Shown here piece by piece: positions 1 to 5,528 of a stretch of 5,528 nucleotides of DNA (within the stretch, counting starts at the first letter, position 1; each line of letters opens with the position of its first letter). Origin of the DNA: Actinomycetota bacterium (GTDB taxonomy: Bacteria; Actinomycetota; Acidimicrobiia; Acidimicrobiales; Ilumatobacteraceae); contig SYEA01000124.1 of assembly GCA_005800965.1 (NCBI GenBank), positions 1 through 5,528 of the forward strand, given 5' to 3'. Under the pieces are notes generated by a model, which did not search any database, was not told the origin of the DNA, and saw nothing but the letters and a program-made list of their open reading frames with translations. Both the position numbers and the translations under genes were made by a program.

Positions 1-182
1 ATCAACCAGGTCGAGGTGGCCACCACGCGGTTGCCGAGGGTTGCGCCGATGTGGGCAGTTTGCGGCTCGTCGTCGCCGTCGTATGCGGCATCCTGCGATG
101 GTGTGCCCCGTCGCAACACATCGAGCCGCACAGCCAGGGCATCGGCCACGGTGATGCGTCGAATCGTGAAGGCCGGCGACAT
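1..182 (-). CDS. GNAT-family N-acetyltransferase, N-terminal part (cut by left window edge)
   Basis: An open frame runs on the minus strand from an ATG at 180-182 to the window edge, giving 60 residues with no stop. The fragment begins MSPAFTIRRITVADALAVR and continues with LDVLRRG, then an acidic DGDDEPQTAHIGA stretch and GNRVVATSTWL. This is the usual start of a GNAT acetyltransferase: first strand, helix with a conserved LRxxVLRxG-like segment, then strands 2 and 3. Family members transfer acetyl from acetyl-CoA to an amine; the acetyl-CoA loop lies outside the window and the substrate cannot be told. It starts 26 bases after the thiQ stop on the same strand, so it may be the last gene of the thiamine operon. 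No strong Shine-Dalgarno precedes the ATG, and an in-frame TTG at 189-191 is an alternative start. The family call rests on residue pattern recognition only. Confidence 0.66.
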   Translation of the reverse strand, partial: MSPAFTIRRITVADALAVRLDVLRRGTPSQDAAYDGDDEPQTAHIGATLGNRVVATSTWL

Positions 183-208
183 TGCACTCAATTCTGGCGG
201 GCAGTCAC

Positions 209-841
209 CTATGCGGACAACGTCGCAAACTCGATGGAGCGATGGCACAACGCAGCGCCCTCGGCACGATCGTGGGTTACATGCACCACAGTGGTGCCTA
301 GTTGCTCAAAAAGGCTGCGAACATCGCCCAGCAACTGGTCGTGCAACTCATCATCAAGGCCGTTGAGTGGCTCGTCGAGCAGCACGATGTTTGGCCCACC
401 AACCAAAGTTCGGGCAAGCGCAACACGCTTGGCCTCGCCCCCCGACAAACTCGCCGTGCGACGATGTTGAAAGCCGCTGAGCCCCACACGCTCGAGCCAT
501 TCTTGGGCAATGATGGAGCGCTCGCGTTTTGCGACACCACGCACCCGCAGCGCATACGACACGTTGTCGGCCACGTCGAGATGGGCAAAGAGTTGATCGT
601 CTTGAAACACCAACCCCACGCCACGTCGGTGGGCTCGGGTGTGGGTCACATCCTGGTGATCAAGGCTGATTGACCCAGCGTCAACGTGCACCAGACCTGC
701 GATGGCATGCAGCAGGGTGGTTTTACCGCAACCGCTTGGGCCGTGCACTGCAACGCGTTCACCAGGTTGCACCACCAGCGCAACGCCATCGAGCACTCGA
801 CGCCCGTCACGCACCACCACGAGATCAGCGACGTGCAACAC
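209..841 (-). CDS. thiQ: Thiamine ABC transporter ATP-binding protein ThiQ
   Basis: This is a 210-residue ABC ATPase, slightly shorter than the roughly 230 of enterobacterial ThiQ. All core motifs are visible: Walker A GPSGCGKTT (34-42), Q-loop Q80 in VFQDDQLF, signature LSGGE (132-136), Walker B IVLLDEP (152-158), D-loop GLDD (161-164) and H-loop H190 in VTHD. It should hydrolyse ATP at the cytoplasmic face to drive ThiP. The frame is open farther upstream to an ATG at 967, but those residues are not ABC-like. The GTG at 839-841 is chosen because GGGAGGT (848-854) sits six bases before it and the protein then begins with the normal first ABC strand. It overlaps the thiP end by 17 bases. Thiamine specificity is inferred from thiB, thiP and the riboswitch; the ATPase alone does not show it. 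The protein ends only 20 residues after the H-loop, with no C-terminal regulatory domain. Confidence 0.9.
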   Translation of the reverse strand: MLHVADLVVVRDGRRVLDGVALVVQPGERVAVHGPSGCGKTTLLHAIAGLVHVDAGSISLDHQDVTHTRAHRRGVGLVFQDDQLFAHLDVADNVSYALRVRGVAKRERSIIAQEWLERVGLSGFQHRRTASLSGGEAKRVALARTLVGGPNIVLLDEPLNGLDDELHDQLLGDVRSLFEQLGTTVVHVTHDRAEGAALCHRSIEFATLSA

Positions 842-2435
842 GGTCAGACCTCCCGAGGGCAGATTCCACCAATACGAGAGCAGCGATACACACCGCCACG
901 AGTAGTGACGCCAGCACAAAAGCCTGTGCCCGCACCAAGTCGCCAGTGCGCGAGAGCAAACGAGCAATCACGACCGGCATCGTTTCGCCACCTGCCCGCG
1001 ACATGAGCGACGCCGCACCAAACTCGCCAAGTGACACCGCAATGATCAAGCCGAGTGATGCCACGATCGCAGGGCGCATGCGACGCAAGTCGATATCGAC
1101 GAGGCGGCGCAATTCTCCGGCACCGAGCACCGCAGCCGCTTGATGCAAACCAATCGGTGTGGTGCGCCAGGCCGGCACCAACACCCGAACTGCAAGCGGA
1201 AACGCCACCAAGGTGTGGGCAAGCGCCACGAACCACCACTTTGCGCGCCAGTCAAACCAACCGATGTCGAACGTGAGCATGAGACCAAGACCCAACGTCA
1301 CCGGCGACACGGCGAGGGCCACGATCGAGAACATGTCGATGAGGCGTCCAATCGCGCCCAACCGAACGACGGCCAAAGTGGTGAGTATTGCCAGTGCCAC
1401 ACCCAAAACACCCGCCAACAGTGCCGTACGCGCCGAAGCCCAGATTGACGCAGCGAGAGACGCGTCATAGATCGCGCGCCAGGCCGCCAGCGACAATGTG
1501 TCGCCTACCTGCACTGATCGCCACAGCAATGCAGCAATTGGCAGCAACACGAATATTGCCGTTGCGATTGCCACACAACAGGCAAAGAGTCGTTGGCGAT
1601 GGGCAACAGCAGTGAGTGGCAATGTGTTGGGGCGTGCAAGTCGCTGCTCATGACCGCTGAGTTGACGAACCACACCAATCACACTGACGACGATGACGAG
1701 TTGCACGAGAGCGAGCACGTTGGCTGCTGGTATGTCGCCGATGCCGAATGCCCGCAAGGCGATGTCGCTTTCCAGCGTGCTACGACGGGTGCCACCGAGC
1801 ACTCGCACCACCGCGAATGAAGTGAAGCAGTATAAAAAAATCACTGCGGCAGCCGCAGCCACAGCCCCTCGAATGAGCGGCCAGACAATGGTGCGCCAGA
1901 CAGTGATGGGCGAGGCACCAAGTGTGCGAGCAGCGTTGATGAGTTGGATGTCAAGTAACTCGAGGCGCGCACCAACCACGCGCACCACGACCGCGATGTT
2001 GAAATACGCGTGGGCGATCACCACTGCAAACATGGTGTAGTGCAACGAGCGCGGCAATACGGCGAGAAATGCCGTGGCCACTACGACCGATGGCAGCAAA
2101 AAGCCCACAGTGGTAGTGGCCCGCAGGATGCGTCGACCATGAAAGCGATGCAGGCCGATGAGCCAGGTAACCGGGGCAGCAACTATGAGTGTGACGGCAA
2201 CACTGATTGCAGATTGCCATAGTGAAAACCACACCAGGCGCCATGTTGATGGCAAGGCGAGAACGCGTGAAACATCCGACGGCGCAACGAACCCGCCAAC
2301 CATGGTGAGCACCGGCGCGACCAGAAACACCCCGAGCCACACCGACACCACGCTCAGTGCCACGCGTGCTGGGGCAGGGTGCCAGACGGGCTCGCTCATG
2401 GACAAGGACTCGCTCATGGACAAGGGCTCGCTCAT
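825..2435 (-). CDS. thiP: Thiamine ABC transporter permease ThiP (two fused permease domains)
   Basis: A 536-residue, very hydrophobic protein with about a dozen membrane segments in two tandem halves, as in ThiP and FbpB-type permeases; the length matches enterobacterial ThiP. Each half carries the cytoplasmic EAA loop that docks the ATPase: INAARTLGASPITVWRTI (about 166-183) and HQAAAVLGAGELRRLVDI (about 431-448). It forms the inner-membrane channel that receives thiamine from ThiB and is powered by ThiQ. The ATG at 2433-2435 overlaps the thiB TGA as ATGA, which predicts translational coupling; no Shine-Dalgarno is evident. The N terminus is an 18-base tandem repeat giving three in-frame ATGs (residues 1, 7 and 13), so the true start may be any of them. 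Codons for residues 199-201 hold a T7 run. The substrate is inferred from neighbours, since permeases of this group also carry iron or other small solutes. Confidence 0.9.
   Translation of the reverse strand: MSEPLSMSESLSMSEPVWHPAPARVALSVVSVWLGVFLVAPVLTMVGGFVAPSDVSRVLALPSTWRLVWFSLWQSAISVAVTLIVAAPVTWLIGLHRFHGRRILRATTTVGFLLPSVVVATAFLAVLPRSLHYTMFAVVIAHAYFNIAVVVRVVGARLELLDIQLINAARTLGASPITVWRTIVWPLIRGAVAAAAAVIFLYCFTSFAVVRVLGGTRRSTLESDIALRAFGIGDIPAANVLALVQLVIVVSVIGVVRQLSGHEQRLARPNTLPLTAVAHRQRLFACCVAIATAIFVLLPIAALLWRSVQVGDTLSLAAWRAIYDASLAASIWASARTALLAGVLGVALAILTTLAVVRLGAIGRLIDMFSIVALAVSPVTLGLGLMLTFDIGWFDWRAKWWFVALAHTLVAFPLAVRVLVPAWRTTPIGLHQAAAVLGAGELRRLVDIDLRRMRPAIVASLGLIIAVSLGEFGAASLMSRAGGETMPVVIARLLSRTGDLVRAQAFVLASLLVAVCIAALVLVESALGRSDRVARR
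848..854 (-). promoter_or_regulatory. Shine-Dalgarno that fixes the thiQ GTG start
   Basis: The minus strand reads GGGAGGT here, followed by a six-base spacer and the GTG at 839-841. It lies inside the last codons of thiP. It is the best ribosome binding site among the three transporter genes and suggests that thiQ can recruit ribosomes itself, unlike thiB and thiP, which seem to depend on coupling. Confidence 0.8.
2388..2435 (-). repeat. 18-base tandem repeat (about 2.7 copies) carrying three in-frame thiP start codons
   Basis: On the minus strand the unit ATGAGCGAGCCCTTGTCC occurs at 2435-2418. It recurs at 2417-2400 with one change (C to T in the fourth codon) and again for its first 12 bases at 2399-2388. 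It encodes MSEPLS, MSESLS and MSEP. The unit is a multiple of three, so copy-number change keeps the frame and only adds or removes six residues and one ATG. The near identity of copies suggests recent duplication. Confidence 0.93.
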
Positions 2436-3496
2436 CGCAGCATGATGTCGCTGAATTGCTCAAGCCATTCGGCCCGCCGTTCGGCAATGACGGCTGGGTC
2501 AATTGTTCGTGGGTTCTCGGGCCGTAGTGCATAGTCGAGAAACTCTTTGGGCACGCTGGCTGTGTTGTTGATTGGCCACACAAACTGAGTGAGCGGTAAG
2601 TCTTCTTGAAACTGGCGCGACACCAAGAAGTCGATGAGTAGTTGGGCTTGTGGCTCGTGTTTGGTGCCACGCAGAATGCCCGCAAATTCATATTGCCGAA
2701 AGCAGGTGAGTGCGGCAACTGCCGTTGGGGCTTGCGTCGGGCGTGGATCAGCAAAGATCACTTCAGCCGGTGGGCTCGTTGCATAACTCACCACCAAAGG
2801 CCGTTCGCCATCGGAGGCCGCAGTGAAATGCCCGTAGTACGCATCACTCCACGACTCCACCACGAGAACGTTGTTGTCGCGCAACGTTTGCCACCATTGC
2901 TGCCAACCTTCACCGAACTCGGCAATGGTCGCCAACAAAAAAGCCAAACCAGGCGATGACGAAATTGGGTTGGGTGTGACCAACAGGTTGCGATAAGTGG
3001 ACGATGCGAGTGCCTGCAGCGTGAGCGGGGGTGTGATGTTGCGCTCGGTAAACCACGCCTTGTCATAGTTGATGCATACGTCGCCTGAGTCGACTGGGGT
3101 AACTGCGCCATCGGGTGCCAGCGCGACGGCCACTGCGTCGAGATCATCGCGGTGCACCGTGATGTACGGCACGAAAACATCGGCATTGACAGCGCGCGAA
3201 AGCAAGGTGTTGTCCACGCCCCACAACACGTCACCTTCAGGGTTGCCGCTGGCTAGCACTGCTTTGGTGACGAGGGTGCCGGCGTCACTATTGCGAACGA
3301 GTTCAACTTTGATGCCGGTCTCCAGCGTGAAGTCATCAAAAATGGTTTCGGTGGGGGTGAACGATTCGTGGGTTAACAACCGAAGGGTGACCGGCTCGTT
3401 AGTGGTGACGTCTACATCAGCGGTATTTCCCCCGGCACACGCAGCAAGCAGCGTGCCTGCAGTGGCCAAGCCGATCAGCAGGGAGCGCAGTTTCAT
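2432..3496 (-). CDS. thiB: Thiamine-binding lipoprotein ThiB (ABC transporter substrate-binding protein)
   Basis: A 354-residue substrate-binding protein. The N terminus has basic residues (K2, R4), a hydrophobic stretch and a lipobox LAAC (17-20), so C20 should be lipid-modified and the protein tethered outside the membrane. The body resembles the thiamine-binding family: LRLLTHESF (38-46), a GDVLWGVDNTLLSR segment (88-101), NYDKAW (143-148), SWSDAY (215-220) and VSYATSPP (236-243). By comparison with the E. coli protein, W216 and Y238 probably sandwich the pyrimidine ring. Two further cysteines (141 and 265) could form a disulfide. The ATG overlaps the TGA of the upstream kinase gene as ATGA and has only a weak GGAT upstream, so coupling is likely. 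Its position next to a TPP-controlled kinase and a ThiP/ThiQ pair supports thiamine, TMP or TPP as ligand; thiamine fits best because a pyrophosphokinase is present. Confidence 0.92.
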   Translation of the reverse strand: MKLRSLLIGLATAGTLLAACAGGNTADVDVTTNEPVTLRLLTHESFTPTETIFDDFTLETGIKVELVRNSDAGTLVTKAVLASGNPEGDVLWGVDNTLLSRAVNADVFVPYITVHRDDLDAVAVALAPDGAVTPVDSGDVCINYDKAWFTERNITPPLTLQALASSTYRNLLVTPNPISSSPGLAFLLATIAEFGEGWQQWWQTLRDNNVLVVESWSDAYYGHFTAASDGERPLVVSYATSPPAEVIFADPRPTQAPTAVAALTCFRQYEFAGILRGTKHEPQAQLLIDFLVSRQFQEDLPLTQFVWPINNTASVPKEFLDYALRPENPRTIDPAVIAERRAEWLEQFSDIMLR

Positions 3497-4158
3497 ACTG
3501 GTGTATCCACAGTGACAATGAGGCGACCAGTGGTAACCGTGACCGAGACTTCATCAGCCCTCGCCCGATTACTAATTCCCCGTGAGGCAGCAGCAATCAG
3601 CGACCCGTCGCTCAGCGGCCAGTGCAAGTTGCTTGTGGTAACGCCGTGTGCATCGCCCCCGAACGGGATCAACCCGATGACATCGCCGGTGGTACAGGAA
3701 ATAGTGATGGTTTCGCCCGATCGCACGGGGTAGGCCCGTGAACGTGCGAGGCGCACTTCGATTCGCGTGCCCCGCAGCGAATCCAAAAACATCACCGCGA
3801 ACAGCGCCAATTGGTGATCGAGGCGCCCGCCGCCACCGCTGAGCACGATGAGCCGTGTGACGCCAAGGCTGGCCGCATATCGCATCGCGAGCTCGGCGTC
3901 ACTTTCATTTTTGTCGACAGCGTGCTGCACCACGATTGTGCCGAGAGCCTTAAGTGCTTCGAGTGCGGTCGTCTCGATTGAATCCATATCGCCAATCACC
4001 ACCGAGATATCGAGCCCGAGCATTGGTGCCAACTCCACACCAGAATCGGCGGCAATGACCGTGCAATTCGCGGGCAGAGCACCGATGGCTTTCGCGTCTA
4101 TCGCATCTCCACCGAGCAGCACGATTGCGGTCTCGGTGTTTGCTGCAACCGTCGTCAT
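3493..4158 (-). CDS. Thiamine pyrophosphokinase (thiamine diphosphokinase)
   Basis: A 221-residue soluble enzyme, a normal size for bacterial TPK, which converts thiamine and ATP to TPP and AMP. Family motifs appear in order: AADSG (36-40), IGDMDS (55-60), DKNESDAELAM (82-92, matching the usual DQxxTDxxKA region with loss of the usual lysine), GGGGRLDHQL (108-117, nucleotide and metal site), GLIPFGG (162-168) and GISN (194-197, near the thiamine site). The C-terminal part is the beta-rich thiamine-binding domain. The ATG at 4156-4158 is preceded by GGAGGG with a six-base spacer. It is the first gene after the TPP riboswitch and overlaps thiB by four bases. Kinase plus transporter without biosynthesis genes points to salvage of free thiamine. 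The name thiN or tenI-type is avoided because naming differs among bacteria. Confidence 0.93.
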   Translation of the reverse strand: MTTVAANTETAIVLLGGDAIDAKAIGALPANCTVIAADSGVELAPMLGLDISVVIGDMDSIETTALEALKALGTIVVQHAVDKNESDAELAMRYAASLGVTRLIVLSGGGGRLDHQLALFAVMFLDSLRGTRIEVRLARSRAYPVRSGETITISCTTGDVIGLIPFGGDAHGVTTSNLHWPLSDGSLIAAASRGISNRARADEVSVTVTTGRLIVTVDTPV

Positions 4159-4159
4159 A

Positions 4160-4250
4160 TCGCTCCCTCCGCTGGCATTACCCAGATCAGGTCTGCGGGT
4201 CGGTGGTGGCTACCACCCTCTCAGCCCGATATTTCTCGGGCTCCCCGTGC
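4160..4250 (-). ncRNA. TPP riboswitch (thi box) controlling the thiamine salvage operon
   Basis: All hallmark elements are present on the minus strand. P2 is CGGG (4247-4244) with CCCG (4199-4196). P3 is AGCCCGA (4242-4236) with TCGGGCT (4229-4223) around GAAATA. The pyrimidine-sensing CTGAGA is at 4224-4219. The conserved CCTGATCTGG (4191-4182) leads into P5, CTGG (4185-4182) with CCAG (4175-4172), around GTAATG. The aptamer ends with GCGGAGGGAG. An optional hairpin, GGTGGT (4217-4212) with ACCACC (4207-4202), lies between the sensing loop and P2, as often seen in actinobacteria. P1 appears weak, at most a couple of pairs. The Shine-Dalgarno of the kinase is inside the aptamer and I see no terminator, so TPP should repress translation directly. 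High intracellular TPP would thus shut down uptake and phosphorylation together. Confidence 0.96.
4165..4170 (-). promoter_or_regulatory. Ribosome binding site of the pyrophosphokinase gene, embedded in the riboswitch
   Basis: The minus strand reads GGAGGG, six bases before the ATG at 4156-4158. The same bases form the conserved 3' end of the TPP aptamer: AGG at 4168-4166 can pair in P4 with CCU at 4191-4189. Ribosome access and TPP binding should therefore be mutually exclusive. Confidence 0.82.
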
Positions 4251-4261
4251 TTGTGACGCAA

Positions 4262-4267
4262 ACTCTA
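4262..4267 (-). promoter_or_regulatory. Candidate -10 element for the TPP riboswitch operon
   Basis: TAGAGT on the minus strand fits the TANNNT form of an actinobacterial -10 box. It would place the transcription start near 4255, just before the first conserved aptamer base. I see no convincing -35 hexamer at 16-18 bases upstream. The call rests on position and one hexamer. Confidence 0.4.
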
Positions 4268-4302
4268 ACGGCAAGAACGAGTGTGACAGCGACGGTGCTC
4301 AG

Positions 4303-4308
4303 TAGCCT
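4303..4308 (+). promoter_or_regulatory. Candidate -10 element for a leaderless NfuA-type gene
   Basis: TAGCCT on the plus strand matches TANNNT and stands seven bases before the GTG at 4316-4318, so transcription could begin at the start codon itself. A GTGACA at 4283-4288 resembles a -35 box, but the 14-base spacer is too short for a standard sigma-70 promoter. The evidence is suggestive only. Confidence 0.25.
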
Positions 4309-4315
4309 GCGAAGC

Positions 4316-5005
4316 GTGTCAGGCACCAAACAATCACCGTTTGCCGGGTCGGTGCCCACATCGCCCTTGGCCGACTCAGTTTCGGGTGACTCAGCGGCCA
4401 CTTCGCCTCGCGACACGATCATTTCGGTCTCGCCCGTTGCCTTGGAAAAGTTAAAAGAATTGCGGGCCACCGAACCCGATGCCGAGAAACTCGGGCTGCG
4501 TCTTGCCGTGGTATCACCACCAGGGGAAGATTTTCGCTACGACCTCGTGTTTGAAGAATTCTTGAAATCGGCGTTTACCGACGAGGTGCGCACGATCGAT
4601 GGATTTAAGTTCATCATGCCTGCCAGTGACGTGGATTCGCTGCGTGGCGCCGAACTTGACTACAACGAGCAAGCTGGGCTCGTGTTGCGCAACCCGAATC
4701 GGCCCAAAGCCCCGGCCATCGAGGGCCTTGTACGCGATGACGAAACGTCAGCGCAAATCGAAGCAATCGTGTCGGTAGACGTGAACCCGATGTTGGCGGC
4801 CCATGGTGGCTTCGTCACGTTCGCTGGCCACGACACCGAGGGCACCGCCTATTTCACGATGGGTGGCGGTTGCCATGGTTGCTCGATGAGCAAACAAACG
4901 ATGCTCGATGGAGTGCAGACCATGATTACCGAGCGGGTAGCGACCATCACCAAAGTGCGCGACCTCACGGACCACTCCAGCGGCGCCAACCCGTATTTCA
5001 GCTAA
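4316..5005 (+). CDS. NfuA-type Fe-S cluster carrier (degenerate A-type domain plus NifU C-terminal domain)
   Basis: With the GTG at 4316 the protein has 229 residues, against about 190 for E. coli NfuA. Residues 1-35 are a Ser/Thr/Pro-rich stretch of uncertain reality. Residues 36-128 form an IscA/HesB-like domain (SPVALEKLKELR, GFKFIMPASDVDSLRGAELDY, GLVLRNPN) lacking the A-type cysteines, as is usual in NfuA. Residues about 145-215 form the NifU domain with VNPMLAAHGGFV and C186-H-G-C189, the CXXC that binds a 4Fe-4S cluster at a dimer interface. These are the only two cysteines. The role is delivery of Fe-S clusters to client enzymes in the cytoplasm. No ATG lies in frame before residue 101 within the gene. 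Other possible starts are GTG at 4295, 4352 or TTG at 4367, none with a clear Shine-Dalgarno. It is divergent from the thiamine operon, and I infer no direct functional link. Confidence 0.88.
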   Translation: MSGTKQSPFAGSVPTSPLADSVSGDSAATSPRDTIISVSPVALEKLKELRATEPDAEKLGLRLAVVSPPGEDFRYDLVFEEFLKSAFTDEVRTIDGFKFIMPASDVDSLRGAELDYNEQAGLVLRNPNRPKAPAIEGLVRDDETSAQIEAIVSVDVNPMLAAHGGFVTFAGHDTEGTAYFTMGGGCHGCSMSKQTMLDGVQTMITERVATITKVRDLTDHSSGANPYFS

Positions 5006-5528
5006 CTAGCTGTCACCACCCCGTCGCTGGGCCGCTGCTGCCTCGATACATGCAGTCGGAGCCTTTTTCGTAATACGTTGCACCTCGCGATTGGGTGACA
5101 AATTGGTTCCTTGTTTCCAGGCGTCCAAATACGGTTGTGGCCAGATTTCGCCACGCCGCACATTTTGCTCAGACATGGGGCAAATTCGTGACATTCCAAA
5201 ATGTAGATGACATAGCGTGATGCGGGCATTGCCTGATGCTCCAACGGTGCCGATTTTTTGCCCGGATGCAACATGTTGCCCAGATTTCACCATCAACCGC
5301 CCGAGATGTGAAAAGTAATAGCGCACGAAGTCGTCGCCATGCAGGGTGATCGTCAACCCACCGCGGGTTCCTGGCTCATCTACTTTCGCATCCCAGGTAT
5401 CAATGTCTCGTACTGCGTGGATGACCCCGGAGATGGGTGCGCGAACAAGCTGTCGGCAGCCAGTCAAATCGGCAGCGGGGTAGTCGAGATGATCTCGTGG
5501 GTAAAACACGTTGGGCCCGGATACCGGA
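5006..5528 (-). CDS. M23-family zinc metallopeptidase, C-terminal part (cut by right window edge)
   Basis: The frame is open from the right edge to a TAG at 5006-5008, giving 173 visible residues. Visible motifs are those of M23 (lysostaphin/LytM-like) peptidases: DHLDYPAADL, whose H13 and D20 are likely zinc ligands in the HDYPAxD variant of HxxxD. These are followed by APISGVI (30-36), VRYYFSHLG with H74, a KSGQHVASGQKIGTVGASGN segment (81-100), and CHLHFG with the H107-x-H109 pair. The catalytic set therefore looks intact. Such enzymes cleave peptidoglycan peptide bridges outside the cell or act as cell-wall regulators. Downstream of the catalytic core, IWPQPYLDAW is typical of actinobacterial members. 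A GTG at 5507-5509 is in frame, but family-like PVSGPN residues precede it, so the true start and any signal peptide are probably off the window. It converges on the NfuA-type gene with touching stop codons. Confidence 0.85.
   Translation of the reverse strand, partial: PVSGPNVFYPRDHLDYPAADLTGCRQLVRAPISGVIHAVRDIDTWDAKVDEPGTRGGLTITLHGDDFVRYYFSHLGRLMVKSGQHVASGQKIGTVGASGNARITLCHLHFGMSRICPMSEQNVRRGEIWPQPYLDAWKQGTNLSPNREVQRITKKAPTACIEAAAAQRRGGDS

Noticed and set aside
2..187. 61-residue minus-strand open frame at the left edge
   Set aside because: It is out of frame with the GNAT-like reading, which is the one giving a sensible protein; this one is Pro/Met/Cys-rich noise.
842..967. N-terminal extension of ThiQ to an ATG at 967 (252 residues in total)
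   Set aside because: The extra 42 residues are Trp/Cys-rich and unlike ABC ATPases, they overlap the conserved thiP coding end, and the GTG at 841 has a strong Shine-Dalgarno at six bases.
1951..2754. 267-residue minus-strand open frame covering the thiB-thiP junction
   Set aside because: It lies in another frame of two clearly recognised genes and its residues (many His, Arg, Cys and Trp) show no domain; it is a by-product of GC-rich coding sequence.
4202..4217. GGTGGT-AGCC-ACCACC hairpin as an intrinsic terminator
   Set aside because: It lies inside the aptamer between the CTGAGA loop and P2, has no T-run, and matches the optional variable hairpin of TPP riboswitches.
3848..4315. Long plus-strand open frame continuous with the NfuA-type gene, which would extend it by about 156 residues from an ATG at 3848
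   Set aside because: It runs antisense through the pyrophosphokinase gene and the riboswitch, both strongly supported. The residues look like Ser-rich antisense sequence and no NfuA has such an extension.
5507..5509. GTG as the start of the M23 peptidase
   Set aside because: The frame stays open upstream to the edge with PVSGPN, family-like residues, and no Shine-Dalgarno is visible. The gene is treated as cut by the window.

Overview
The window is moderately GC-rich, with GTG starts, stop/start overlaps between genes and a TPP riboswitch in the form seen in actinobacteria (an extra GC-rich hairpin inside the aptamer). This suggests a high-GC actinobacterium. A member of the Acidimicrobiia or a relative is possible, but that is inference from protein style only. 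Almost every base is coding or regulatory, and no gene-free stretch exceeds about 160 bases.

The core is a thiamine salvage operon on the minus strand, read from about 4255 down to 209. It starts with a promoter-like -10 element (4262-4267) and a well-formed TPP riboswitch (about 4160-4250). Next come thiamine pyrophosphokinase (3493-4158), the lipoprotein thiamine-binding protein ThiB (2432-3496), the fused two-domain permease ThiP (825-2435) and the ATPase ThiQ (209-841). All three junctions overlap: two are 4-base ATGA overlaps and the third is a 17-base overlap with its own strong Shine-Dalgarno. ThiB captures thiamine outside the membrane, ThiP and ThiQ import it, and the kinase pyrophosphorylates it to TPP. 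TPP should then close the riboswitch, whose 3' end contains the kinase's ribosome binding site. A GNAT acetyltransferase follows 26 bases after thiQ and is cut by the left edge.

Divergent from the operon, on the plus strand, is an NfuA-type Fe-S carrier (start proposed at 4316, end 5005): a degenerate A-type domain followed by a NifU domain with CXXC. It has no ATG before its first domain and no clear ribosome binding site, so its start is the least certain in the window. Convergent with it, an M23 metallopeptidase (5006 to beyond the right edge, minus strand) ends so that the two stop codons touch with no spacer.

I see no tRNA, rRNA, CRISPR array, insertion sequence or convincing intrinsic terminator. 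The window looks like ordinary actinobacterial genes with a few unusual details: a start-codon tandem repeat in thiP, an in-frame T7 slippery-type run in thiP, and the abutting stops. I found no wholly new system.
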